Under the pieces are notes generated by a model. That model was not told where the DNA came from, made no database searches, and saw nothing but the letters and a program-made list of their open reading frames with translations. A stretch of 5,801 nt of DNA, taken from Pseudomonadota bacterium. Lineage in GTDB: Bacteria > Pseudomonadota > Gammaproteobacteria > Burkholderiales > Thiobacillaceae. The DNA is taken from assembly GCA_021780975.1 (NCBI GenBank), contig JAJXXS010000233.1, forward strand, positions 1 to 5,801, read 5' to 3'. Position numbers and translations under genes: made by a program. Of the stretch, positions 1-5,801 are shown in pieces (the stretch's first letter is position 1; each line of letters begins with the position of its first letter).

Positions 1-633
1 TTGCGCGATGGAAACCAGCCCCGAGCGCAGACCATCGTCCACGTCGTGGTTGTTGTAGGCGATCTCATCAGCCAGGTTCGCCACTTGCGCCTCCAGGCTG
101 GGCTGCTGGCGATTGAGAAAACGCTCGCCCACTTCGCCCAGCTGCTTCGCATGCATGGGCGAGCAATGCTTTAGTATGCCTTCGCGGGTTTCATAGCAGA
201 GATTTAGCCCATCGAACTCGGCGTAGCGCTCTTCAAGCTTGTCGACCACCCGCAGGGACTGCAGGTTGTGCTCGAAGCCGCCATCATCCTTCATGCAGCT
301 GTTGAGTGCATCCTGCCCGGCGTGTCCAAAGGGGGTGTGCCCAAGGTCATGGGCCAGGCTGATGGCCTCCACCAGTTCCTCGTTCAGATGCAGCAGGCGC
401 GCGATGGTGCGGCCAATCTGCGCCACCTCCAGACTATGGGTCAGGCGCGTGCGGAACAAGTCGCCCTCGTGATTCACAAACACCTGGGTCTTGTATTCCA
501 GCCGCCGAAAAGCGGTGGAATGGACGATGCGGTCGCGGTCGCGCTGAAATTCCCCGCGCGGCGTCGCGGGCGGCTCGGCGTGCACCCGCCCGCGCGTCTG
601 CGCGTCCTGGGCGGCATAGGGTGCAAGCACCAT
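1..633 (-). CDS. dgt: dGTPase-like HD-domain deoxynucleoside triphosphate triphosphohydrolase, partial (C-terminus outside window)
   Basis: Enzymes of this family hydrolyse dNTPs, classically dGTP, to the deoxynucleoside and triphosphate in the cytosol, adjusting nucleotide pools. Translating the minus strand gives 211 codons with no stop before the left edge; the family is usually about 370-390 residues, so a little over half is present. The HD-domain metal ligands are visible: His66 in RLTHSLEV, His95-Asp96 in AHDLGHTPFGHAG, and an aspartate in the later DEIAYNNHDVDDG stretch (residues 189-201). FRRLEYKTQVF (42-52) and FEHNLQSLRV (120-129) are also typical of the family. The ATG at 633-631 lies one base after the aroB stop, with GGAGAG seven bases upstream, so it is probably translated with aroB. 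The presence of the N-terminal TPRGEFQRDRDRIVHSTAFRR block supports this start. True substrate preference (dGTP or general dNTPs) cannot be told from sequence; many homologues are named only dGTPase-like. Confidence 0.95.
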   Translation of the reverse strand, partial: MVLAPYAAQDAQTRGRVHAEPPATPRGEFQRDRDRIVHSTAFRRLEYKTQVFVNHEGDLFRTRLTHSLEVAQIGRTIARLLHLNEELVEAISLAHDLGHTPFGHAGQDALNSCMKDDGGFEHNLQSLRVVDKLEERYAEFDGLNLCYETREGILKHCSPMHAKQLGEVGERFLNRQQPSLEAQVANLADEIAYNNHDVDDGLRSGLVSIAQ

Positions 634-634
634 G

Positions 635-1717
635 TCAGCGCTCTCCGGCCGGCAGCACCGCCGCGAGCACTTCGGGCGGCACGTCGCCGGTGACGAATGC
701 CTCGCCGATGCCCTTGAGCAGCACGAAGCGTATGCGCCCCGCCTCCACCTTTTTATCCACGCCCATATAGGCCATGTACCGATCCACCCCCAGGGCGGGC
801 GCCTCAACCGGCAGGCCGGCACGTGCGACCAGCGCCTCCGCGCGTTCTGCATCTTGCGCGCCGAGCAGCCCCATGCGCCGGGAAACACGCGCCGCCAGCA
901 CCATGCCGGCGCCCACAGCCTCGCCATGCAGCCAATTGCCGTAACCCATCCCGGCCTCGATGGCGTGGCCAAAGGTATGCCCGAGGTTGAGCAGGGCACG
1001 CAGGCCGGATTCGCGTTCGTCGGCGGCCACCACCTGGGCCTTGATTTCGCAGGAGCGATAGATGGCATGGGAGATGGCTACCGGGTCCAGCGCACGCAGC
1101 GCCCCCATGTGGGCCTCCAACCAGGCGAAGAATTCCGCATCCCAGATGAGGCCATACTTGATGACCTCCGCCAAGCCCGCCGACAATTCGCGCGGCGGCA
1201 GGGTCTTGAGCGTGTCGGTGTCGGCCAGCACCACCTTTGGTTGATAAAACGCGCCTATCATGTTCTTGCCGAGGGGATGGTTGATGCCGGTCTTGCCGCC
1301 CACGGAGGAGTCCACCTGCGCCAGCAACGTGGTGGGAATCTGGATGAAGGGCACCCCGCGCAGATAGCTGGCCGCTGCAAAACCCGTCATGTCGCCGATG
1401 ACGCCCCCCCCCAGCGCGATCAGCGTGGTCTTGCGCTCGGCACGGTGCTTGAGCAGCTCGTCAAAGATCAGGTTGAGAGTTTGCCAGTCCTTGTATTCCT
1501 CGCCGTCCGGAAGCACGATGGGCAGCACCTCTACCCCCTGGGCGCTCAGGGCCTGGCTCAAGCGGTCAAGATAGAGCGGCGCCACGGTGGTATTGGTCAC
1601 CACCGCCACCCTGGGCTGCGCCAGGTGGGCGGCCACAAGTTCAGCTTGTGGCAACAGGCCGGAGCCGATGTGAATGGGATAGCTGCGCTCACCCAAAGCG
1701 ACGGTGAGGGTTTGCAT
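635..1717 (-). CDS. aroB: 3-dehydroquinate synthase AroB
   Basis: AroB converts DAHP to 3-dehydroquinate, the second step of the shikimate pathway to aromatic amino acids; it is cytosolic and needs NAD+ and a divalent metal. Counting from the ATG at 1717 the protein has 360 residues, the usual family length. Visible motifs are the NAD-binding DGEEYK (71-76) and GGGVIGD (103-109), then DSSVGGKTGINHPLGKNMIG (136-155), and the metal ligands Glu184 (GLAEVIKYG), His247 (NLGHTFGHA) and His264 (WLHGEAVGAG), all at canonical positions. The frame stays open upstream to a TTG at 1771 and an ATG at 1741, but neither has a good ribosome binding site, and MQTLTVALGERSYPI is the familiar AroB N-terminus, so 1717 is preferred. 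The next gene, dgt, begins one base after the stop. No aroK lies upstream; a divergent polysaccharide operon sits there instead. A run of nine G (coding strand) falls in the Gly103-105 codons. Confidence 0.97.
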   Translation of the reverse strand: MQTLTVALGERSYPIHIGSGLLPQAELVAAHLAQPRVAVVTNTTVAPLYLDRLSQALSAQGVEVLPIVLPDGEEYKDWQTLNLIFDELLKHRAERKTTLIALGGGVIGDMTGFAAASYLRGVPFIQIPTTLLAQVDSSVGGKTGINHPLGKNMIGAFYQPKVVLADTDTLKTLPPRELSAGLAEVIKYGLIWDAEFFAWLEAHMGALRALDPVAISHAIYRSCEIKAQVVAADERESGLRALLNLGHTFGHAIEAGMGYGNWLHGEAVGAGMVLAARVSRRMGLLGAQDAERAEALVARAGLPVEAPALGVDRYMAYMGVDKKVEAGRIRFVLLKGIGEAFVTGDVPPEVLAAVLPAGER

Positions 1718-1793
1718 GGCGTCTGATCGGTTCGCATTCATGGGACAATTGTAACGAACCCCGCGCCACAATAGCGCCGCGCGGCCACACTTA

Positions 1794-1809
1794 TGGCATA
1801 GAGCTTGCT
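1794..1809 (+). promoter_or_regulatory. Putative sigma-54 (RpoN) -24/-12 promoter for the polysaccharide export operon
   Basis: The sequence reads TGGCATAGAGCTTGCT. It has the GG (1795-1796) and GC (1807-1808) doublets separated by exactly ten bases. It matches TGGCA and TTGCW of the RpoN consensus TGGCACG-N4-TTGCW in full, differing only at the C and G after TGGCA. Transcription would start near 1820, about 150 bases before the permease start. It faces the wzm-wzt operon and lies in intergenic DNA, which favours function. A sigma-54 promoter would need an AAA+ activator bound upstream; no activator site could be identified in the short space before aroB. This rests on motif match and position only. 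Confidence 0.55.
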
Positions 1810-1907
1810 GCCTTCGTCGAAGCTAGAATTTCTCCCCGACTTTTCATGCGATATTCCGCGATGCTCCAAACAATTCAATGGAGAGGCTTGCCGGCCGTCC
1901 CCGCACC

Positions 1908-1919
1908 GGCCTGCAGGCC
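1908..1919. repeat. 12-base perfect palindrome in the operon leader
   Basis: GGCCTGCAGGCC is a perfect inverted repeat lying about 50 bases before the permease start. A second, overlapping possibility is a 5-base stem pairing GCCGG at 1890-1894 with CCGGC at 1906-1910. In the predicted leader transcript these could form small alternative GC-rich hairpins. No T-run follows, so it is not a terminator. Short palindromes of this composition occur by chance in GC-rich DNA, so a role as operator or RNA structure is only a possibility. Confidence 0.3.
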
Positions 1920-1968
1920 AAGGCCAGCCCACCCGTCGTGCTCCCGACGCCCCTGACGAAACGCCGAC

Positions 1969-2787
1969 ATGCATGCCGTTGCTGCCAACCTCATCCGCTA
2001 TCGGGAATTGATGGCCACCCTGGCCTGGAAAAACATCGCCCTGCGCTACAAGCAGGCCTACTTGGGCATCGCCTGGGCCATCCTCAAGCCCGTTTCGCTC
2101 ATGCTGATCTTTACCCTGGTCAAGAGCTTCGTCGGCATCAAGAGCGGCAACATCCCCTACCCCATCCTCACCTTCGCCGCGCTCATGCCCTGGACCTTCT
2201 TCCAGGAATCCGCGTCCGACGGCGTCAACAGCGTGGTCGGCAACACCGCCCTGATCAAGAAAATCTACTTCCCGCGCGAGATCTTCCCCATCACCGCAGT
2301 GCTCACCAAACTGGTGGAACTGGGCATCAACTTCATCATCCTCGCCGGCATGATGGTCTGGTACGAGATGATGCCGGGCATCTACATTCTTTGGGTGCCG
2401 GTCATCATCGCCTACACCGTGCTCGCGACCCTGACCGTGGCGTTTGCCGGCGCGGCGGTCAACGTCTACTACCGCGACGTGGGGCAGGCCCTGCCCGTCC
2501 TCCTCTCGCTGCTGATGTACGCCTCGCCGGTCATCTACCCGCTGGAACTCGTCAAGGAGAAGCTGCTCGTGCATCAGGCCGCCGGCGACTGGTCGCACGC
2601 CCTCTATACCCTGTACACCTTGAACCCGCTGGCCGGCATTATCGATGCCTTCCAGAGCGTGGTGCTGCGCAACCAGGCTCCCGACCTTATGTCCATGACC
2701 CCCGGCGCAGTGACCATTGCGGTGCTGCTGCCCCTTAGCTACCTCTATTTCAAGCGGGCCGAAAGCTATTTCGCGGACGTGATCTGA
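1969..2787 (+). CDS. wzm: ABC-2 type polysaccharide export permease (Wzm family)
   Basis: This is the 272-residue inner-membrane half of an ABC exporter that moves lipid-linked polysaccharide (O-antigen or capsule type) from cytosol to periplasm; a dimer pairs with two copies of the ATPase encoded next. About six hydrophobic segments are visible, near residues 34-55, 65-80, 113-131, 138-163, 174-191 and 246-262. Family marks include RYKQAYLGIAWAILKP (26-41), KKIYFPREIFP (97-107), NVYYRDVGQ (165-173), YASPVIYP (184-191) and a loop LNPLAGIIDAFQ before the last helix. There is no signal peptide, as expected. An in-frame TGA at 1954-1956 limits the start; ATG 1969 is the first available, though it has only a weak ribosome binding site, and ATG 2011 is an alternative. 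The stop is separated from the next ATG by one base. Three sampled 60-base blocks average about 63% G+C, like a resident gene. TagG/TarG-type teichoic acid permeases are distant relatives; the Gram-negative context favours Wzm. Confidence 0.93.
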   Translation: MHAVAANLIRYRELMATLAWKNIALRYKQAYLGIAWAILKPVSLMLIFTLVKSFVGIKSGNIPYPILTFAALMPWTFFQESASDGVNSVVGNTALIKKIYFPREIFPITAVLTKLVELGINFIILAGMMVWYEMMPGIYILWVPVIIAYTVLATLTVAFAGAAVNVYYRDVGQALPVLLSLLMYASPVIYPLELVKEKLLVHQAAGDWSHALYTLYTLNPLAGIIDAFQSVVLRNQAPDLMSMTPGAVTIAVLLPLSYLYFKRAESYFADVI

Positions 2788-2788
2788 C

Positions 2789-4057
2789 ATGGCCATCATC
2801 GAAGTCGAGCATCTCACCAAGGAGTATCGCTTGGGCCAAATCCAAGGCCTGAAGACTGCATTTTTGAATGCTGGTCGGCGCCTGCTCGGGCATCCCACGG
2901 AAGAACGCTTACCTTTCAAAGCGCTGGATGACGTCAGCTTCTCCATAGAGCAGGGGGAAGTGGTGGGCATCATCGGCCACAACGGCGCCGGCAAGTCCAC
3001 CCTTCTCAAGATGCTCGCCGGCATCACTACCCCTACCAGCGGTTCCGTAAAAGTCGATGGCCGCATCGCCCCGCTGATCGAGGTGGGCGCTGGATTCGTT
3101 CCTGACTTCACAGGGCGCGAAAACGTCTATCTCAACGGCAGCATCCTTGGCCTGTCGAAAAAGGAGATCGACCGCAAGTTCGACGAAATTGTCGACTTCG
3201 CCGAGATGTCCCAATTCATCGACACCCCGGTCAAGCGCTACAGTTCTGGCATGCAGGTCAAGCTCGCCTTCGCGGTCGCAACCAGCATTGAATCGGAAAT
3301 CCTGATCGTGGACGAGGTGCTGGCCGTAGGGGATCTGGCCTTTCAGCGCAAATGCTTTGATCGCATGGAGGATTTGATCAAGCGACAGGAAAAGACAGTG
3401 CTGCTGGTCAGTCATAACATTAGGCAAGTCGAACGCCTCTGTTCAAGGGTTATTCTGATGAATCATGGCCGCACAATGATGGATGGGACACCGAAAGCGG
3501 TTTGCAATGTCTTTTACGAGGAGAGCGATCGACAAATTGCAATTCAGAAAACAGGGCCTGGCAGATTGCAGACCACGGGCGAAGCAGAAATTATCGATAT
3601 CTATTGCACAAGGTTTGATGGCACACGAACTGATGCGATTGAATTTGGGCAGCCAATAAGAATTGTTGCCAAGATTGAAGCAACCAAACCGCTCATTTCT
3701 CCATTATTTGTTGTCGGCATCCATACAACGGATTTCATATACCTCACAACGACAACAAGCTCGGACAATTACCGCCACATGACTCTGCCTCCTGGCCCGC
3801 ACGAAATCGCACTGAATATCGACCGTTTTCCACTTCTACCCAACGTTTACTCAATACGGTTAAGTATTGATGTGGAGACCCCAATAAAAAACGTGCTCTA
3901 TGGAGAAAATCTTCATCATTTCACCGTTCGAAGCAGCGGGTTGCAACGATCAGGCTCAAACTGCGAAGGGTTTTTTCCATTTGAAAAGTGCACTTGGACC
4001 CTCGATCAAGTCGCTGGTGATTTGCCACCCCGCCCTGCGAGTAGCCTAACAGGGTGA
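2789..4057 (+). CDS. wzt: Polysaccharide ABC exporter ATPase with C-terminal glycan-binding domain (Wzt family)
   Basis: This protein powers export through the adjacent permease and probably selects the glycan. It has 422 residues in two domains. The nucleotide-binding domain (about 1-240) shows Walker A GHNGAGKST (63-71), IEVGAGF (97-103) in place of a normal Q-loop as is usual in Wzt proteins, signature YSSGM (151-155), Walker B ILIVDE (171-176), VGD of the D-loop (180-182) and the switch His209. Residues about 255-405 are rich in alternating hydrophobic strands (PIRIVAKIEA, PLFVVGIHTTD, YSIRLSIDVE, HHFTV) and resemble the beta-sandwich carbohydrate-binding domain found in Wzt of O-antigen systems that export finished, end-capped chains. 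Capsule-type and TagH-like ATPases lack it. G+C is about 57% for 2821-3360 but about 46% for 3361-4020 by hand count, so the sugar-recognition half may have been exchanged. It follows the permease by one base and its stop overlaps the ribosome binding site of the next gene. Confidence 0.93.
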   Translation: MAIIEVEHLTKEYRLGQIQGLKTAFLNAGRRLLGHPTEERLPFKALDDVSFSIEQGEVVGIIGHNGAGKSTLLKMLAGITTPTSGSVKVDGRIAPLIEVGAGFVPDFTGRENVYLNGSILGLSKKEIDRKFDEIVDFAEMSQFIDTPVKRYSSGMQVKLAFAVATSIESEILIVDEVLAVGDLAFQRKCFDRMEDLIKRQEKTVLLVSHNIRQVERLCSRVILMNHGRTMMDGTPKAVCNVFYEESDRQIAIQKTGPGRLQTTGEAEIIDIYCTRFDGTRTDAIEFGQPIRIVAKIEATKPLISPLFVVGIHTTDFIYLTTTTSSDNYRHMTLPPGPHEIALNIDRFPLLPNVYSIRLSIDVETPIKNVLYGENLHHFTVRSSGLQRSGSNCEGFFPFEKCTWTLDQVAGDLPPRPASSLTG

Positions 4058-4061
4058 GGGG
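4053..4061 (+). promoter_or_regulatory. Ribosome binding site overlapping the wzt stop codon
   Basis: GGTGAGGGG spans the wzt TGA (4055-4057) and precedes two adjacent ATG codons at 4064 and 4067. GAGG is four bases from the first ATG and seven from the second. Pairing through GGTGA instead gives about nine bases to the first. The site therefore does not settle the start. Its overlap with the stop suggests that translation is coupled to wzt. Confidence 0.5.
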
Positions 4062-4063
4062 CA

Positions 4064-5254
4064 ATGATGCGAATCGTTGCTATATCGGATAGCTTTCCTG
4101 AGCCAGATAAGGCTTCTGGAGATCTTCGCTTTTTTACGCTCCTACAGTTGCTCTCGCATGAGCATGAGGTAGTCCTTTGCGTTTCCAACAGAAGCCCCGA
4201 ACGCGAGTCCGACACCGCCGCGAAACATGGATTAATCCAAGCTGGAATTCTGGCTAGTGAAAACAATGTGCAACAGACCCTGAAAGATTTTCGACCGAAT
4301 ATCGTTTGGTTCGAATTTTTTCATCAAATGCGCGGAGATTACCTGCGACTTATCGATCGCTACTGCCCCATGGCGTATCTTATAGTCGATTCTGTGGACG
4401 TGCACTGCAATCGACTCGACGCTCTTGCTAGGCTCACAGGGCGGCCAGACGACATAAGAAAAGCGAGGGACATACGTACCAAAGAACTAGGTGCCTACGC
4501 CAAAGCCGACATGGTCATCGCTGTTAGTAATGATGAAGGAGAGTTATTACGGCGCGAATTACCGAGCGTCCCCATTGAGGTCGTGCCAAACATTCATGCG
4601 CCGTCGCCATTCCAAGATTTGAGCAAGCGTCGTTATGGCGAGTTAGTTTTTGTGGGCGGCTTCAAGCATGACCCAAATGTCGACGCCATGCTGTATTTTT
4701 GTCGGGAGGTGCTCCCTTTAATTGCCAGAAAAAGTCCCGAAGTACGGTTGAAGATCATCGGCAGCAACATGCCCATGGAAATTCTAAATCTGGGGAGCGG
4801 GCGCGTTGATGTCGTCGGTTATGTGCCCGATACCACGCCATATCTGGAAACTGCTTACATCTCAGTTGCACCTTTACGTTACGGCGGCGGAATGAAAGGT
4901 AAAGTTGGCGAAGCCATGTCTCATGGACTACCTGTGGTAACCAGTTCATTCGGGGCGGAAGGGTTTGGACTCGAACCCGGCAGGGACCTGCTGGTAGGCG
5001 ATACCGCAGAAGAATTCGCAGCACAGGTCGTTAAGCTCCTGGATGACCCGCTTCTCTACGCCCGCGTAGCCAGAAGCGGCCATGAATTTATTCAGAAGCA
5101 TTATTCAGTTGCGGCCGTGCAACAGATACTCCAATCGAGCCTAGGCCGGCTAGCCCGGTTGCCGCAGCGCAAAATTCCACTAATGCGCCGAATGCTGGGC
5201 CACGCCCAAGACCTGTACGCGCGGCACTTGGCGTGGCGCCTTTCGCGGCAATGA
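4064..5254 (+). CDS. GT4-family glycosyltransferase (GT-B fold)
   Basis: This 396-residue protein is a retaining-type glycosyltransferase that probably adds a sugar to the lipid-linked glycan on the cytoplasmic face of the membrane. The N-terminal acceptor domain begins MMRIVAISDSFPEPDKASGD and contains IVDSVDVHCNR (107-117), a pattern common in GT4 enzymes of O-antigen loci. The C-terminal donor domain carries VFVGGFKHDPN (195-205), VVGYVPD (250-256), APLRYGGGMKGKVGEAM (269-285), HGLPVV (287-292) and AEG (298-300). The first Glu of the classical EX7E motif is Gly275 while Glu283 is kept; this variant is common in relatives with the GGGMKGK pattern, where lysines may hold the donor phosphates. 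There is no signal peptide and no clear membrane helix; the C-terminus (about 355-396) is basic and could touch the membrane. ATG 4067 is an equally good start. Sampled blocks are about 43-53% G+C, below the permease. Donor, acceptor and linkage cannot be inferred. Confidence 0.9.
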   Translation: MMRIVAISDSFPEPDKASGDLRFFTLLQLLSHEHEVVLCVSNRSPERESDTAAKHGLIQAGILASENNVQQTLKDFRPNIVWFEFFHQMRGDYLRLIDRYCPMAYLIVDSVDVHCNRLDALARLTGRPDDIRKARDIRTKELGAYAKADMVIAVSNDEGELLRRELPSVPIEVVPNIHAPSPFQDLSKRRYGELVFVGGFKHDPNVDAMLYFCREVLPLIARKSPEVRLKIIGSNMPMEILNLGSGRVDVVGYVPDTTPYLETAYISVAPLRYGGGMKGKVGEAMSHGLPVVTSSFGAEGFGLEPGRDLLVGDTAEEFAAQVVKLLDDPLLYARVARSGHEFIQKHYSVAAVQQILQSSLGRLARLPQRKIPLMRRMLGHAQDLYARHLAWRLSRQ

Positions 5255-5801
5255 GTCCTGTTATCAAAGTTCCTTCTCGCAAAGGGAGTGGCGCCATAAA
5301 TACCTCTCTCGCCACTGAAGGTTATACGAAAAATGCGACTAGTGTGCCTGCAGCGCCACCCAATATGGTCTTGATAGATAACATTTCCATCGTTGTTCTC
5401 AACTGGAACGGGGCCAACGATACCCTTAGCTGCTTACATTCACTCGCCGCTCTGACGTACCCGAGATTCAATGTAATCCTCGTAGACAATGGCTCGACCG
5501 ACGATTCGCTGGAATTTCTACGGTCATACATCCCACCGTATCCGCTGACATTTGTCGAAACGGGCCGCAATCTGGGTTATGCAGGGGGCAACAACGTAGG
5601 CATACGGTATGCGCTCGAACAAGGGGCCGGCTTCATTCTAGTTCTAAACAACGACACCACCGTTGCGCCGGATCTGCTGGAGCGATTGCTGGAATCTGCG
5701 CAACGTAATTCGGATGCGGGCGTGTTCAGTGCTCGAATCATGTATTTCGATGAACCAGAACGGGTCTGGTTTGATGGTGCGCGCTGGAACCCCGCCAGCC
5801 T
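5251..5801 (+). CDS. GT2-family glycosyltransferase (GT-A fold, rhamnosyltransferase-like), partial at 3' end
   Basis: An open frame begins with ATG 5251, overlapping the previous stop as ATGA, and continues for 183 codons to the right edge without a stop. Residues 45-135 show the GT-A nucleotide-sugar binding core: ISIVVLNWNG (45-54), VILVDNGSTDDS (75-86), GRNLGYAGGNNVGI (105-118) and LVLNNDTTV (130-138), the last holding the metal-binding DXD equivalent (Asn-Asn-Asp135). This pattern is typical of WbbL-like rhamnosyltransferases and related inverting enzymes of O-antigen clusters, but the donor is not proven. The first 40 or so residues are low in hydrophobic content and outside the domain. 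ATG 5365 (Met39), just before the core, is a possible alternative start but has no good ribosome binding site, whereas the ATGA overlap supports coupled initiation at 5251. The gene is co-directional with, and presumably co-transcribed with, the export genes. Confidence 0.88.
   Translation, partial: MSPVIKVPSRKGSGAINTSLATEGYTKNATSVPAAPPNMVLIDNISIVVLNWNGANDTLSCLHSLAALTYPRFNVILVDNGSTDDSLEFLRSYIPPYPLTFVETGRNLGYAGGNNVGIRYALEQGAGFILVLNNDTTVAPDLLERLLESAQRNSDAGVFSARIMYFDEPERVWFDGARWNPAS

Noticed and set aside
632..1726. Plus-strand open frame of 364 codons opposite aroB
   Set aside because: It is the antisense shadow of aroB, whose catalytic and metal-binding residues are all intact; no domain is recognisable.
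1748..1753. TACAAT on the minus strand, considered as a -10 box for aroB
   Set aside because: It matches five of six bases and would give a short leader to the aroB start at 1717, but no acceptable -35 hexamer lies 16-18 bases upstream; too weak to annotate.
1802..1828. AGCTT...AAGCT inverted repeat with inner CTTCG-T-CGAAG near the predicted transcription start, considered as terminator or operator
   Set aside because: The stem is short, no T-run follows, and nothing upstream on the plus strand needs terminating; a chance palindrome is as likely.
1805..2011. 68-codon frame starting with TTG in the operon leader, considered as a leader peptide
   Set aside because: Its start lies inside the -12 element of the predicted promoter and before the predicted transcription start, with no ribosome binding site.
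1878..2738. Plus-strand open frame of 286 codons overlapping the permease in another frame
   Set aside because: The product is Arg/Pro/His rich with no membrane segments or motifs, while the overlapping frame encodes a clear Wzm-type permease.
1738..3111. Long open frame of 457 codons on the minus strand across the intergenic region, permease and ATPase genes
   Set aside because: It lies antisense to two convincingly identified genes, its product is rich in His, Asp and Gly as expected from the reverse complement of GC-rich coding DNA, and it shows no recognisable domain.

Overview
The window looks like chromosomal DNA of a GC-rich Gram-negative bacterium, most likely a betaproteobacterium. 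The evidence is the tightly linked aroB-dgt pair, a typical arrangement in that class, beside a surface-polysaccharide export cluster. The assignment to class is inference from gene order and protein character; no rRNA or other marker is present.

Layout. Positions 1-1717 lie on the minus strand and hold two housekeeping genes in one operon: aroB (3-dehydroquinate synthase, shikimate pathway) and, after a single base, the first 211 codons of a dGTPase-like HD-domain triphosphohydrolase that runs off the left edge. Positions 1718-1968 are a divergent intergenic region. It carries a very good match to a sigma-54 (RpoN) -24/-12 promoter facing right, followed by a GC-rich leader of about 150 bases with small palindromes. 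Positions 1969-5801 lie on the plus strand and form one tightly packed operon: an ABC-2 type polysaccharide permease (Wzm type), its ATPase with a C-terminal sugar-recognition domain (Wzt type), a GT4-family glycosyltransferase, and the start of a GT2-family glycosyltransferase cut by the right edge. The gaps are 1 base, 6 bases and a 4-base ATGA overlap, so translational coupling is likely.

How it works together. The glycosyltransferases would build a lipid-linked glycan on the cytoplasmic face of the inner membrane. The Wzt C-terminal domain would recognise the finished chain and the Wzm/Wzt transporter would move it to the periplasm. This is the ABC-transporter-dependent route used for many O-antigens and some capsules. 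The sugar identity cannot be read from this window.

Most notable points. (1) The sigma-54-type promoter directly ahead of the export operon suggests enhancer-dependent control of surface polysaccharide. (2) Base composition falls sharply inside wzt: about 57% G+C in the ATPase part and about 46% in the sugar-binding part. This suggests that the specificity domain and the downstream glycosyltransferases were acquired together behind a conserved export module. No RNA genes, insertion sequences, CRISPR arrays or clear terminators were seen. No wholly new system is evident; the window is a recognisable polysaccharide locus with some unusual features.
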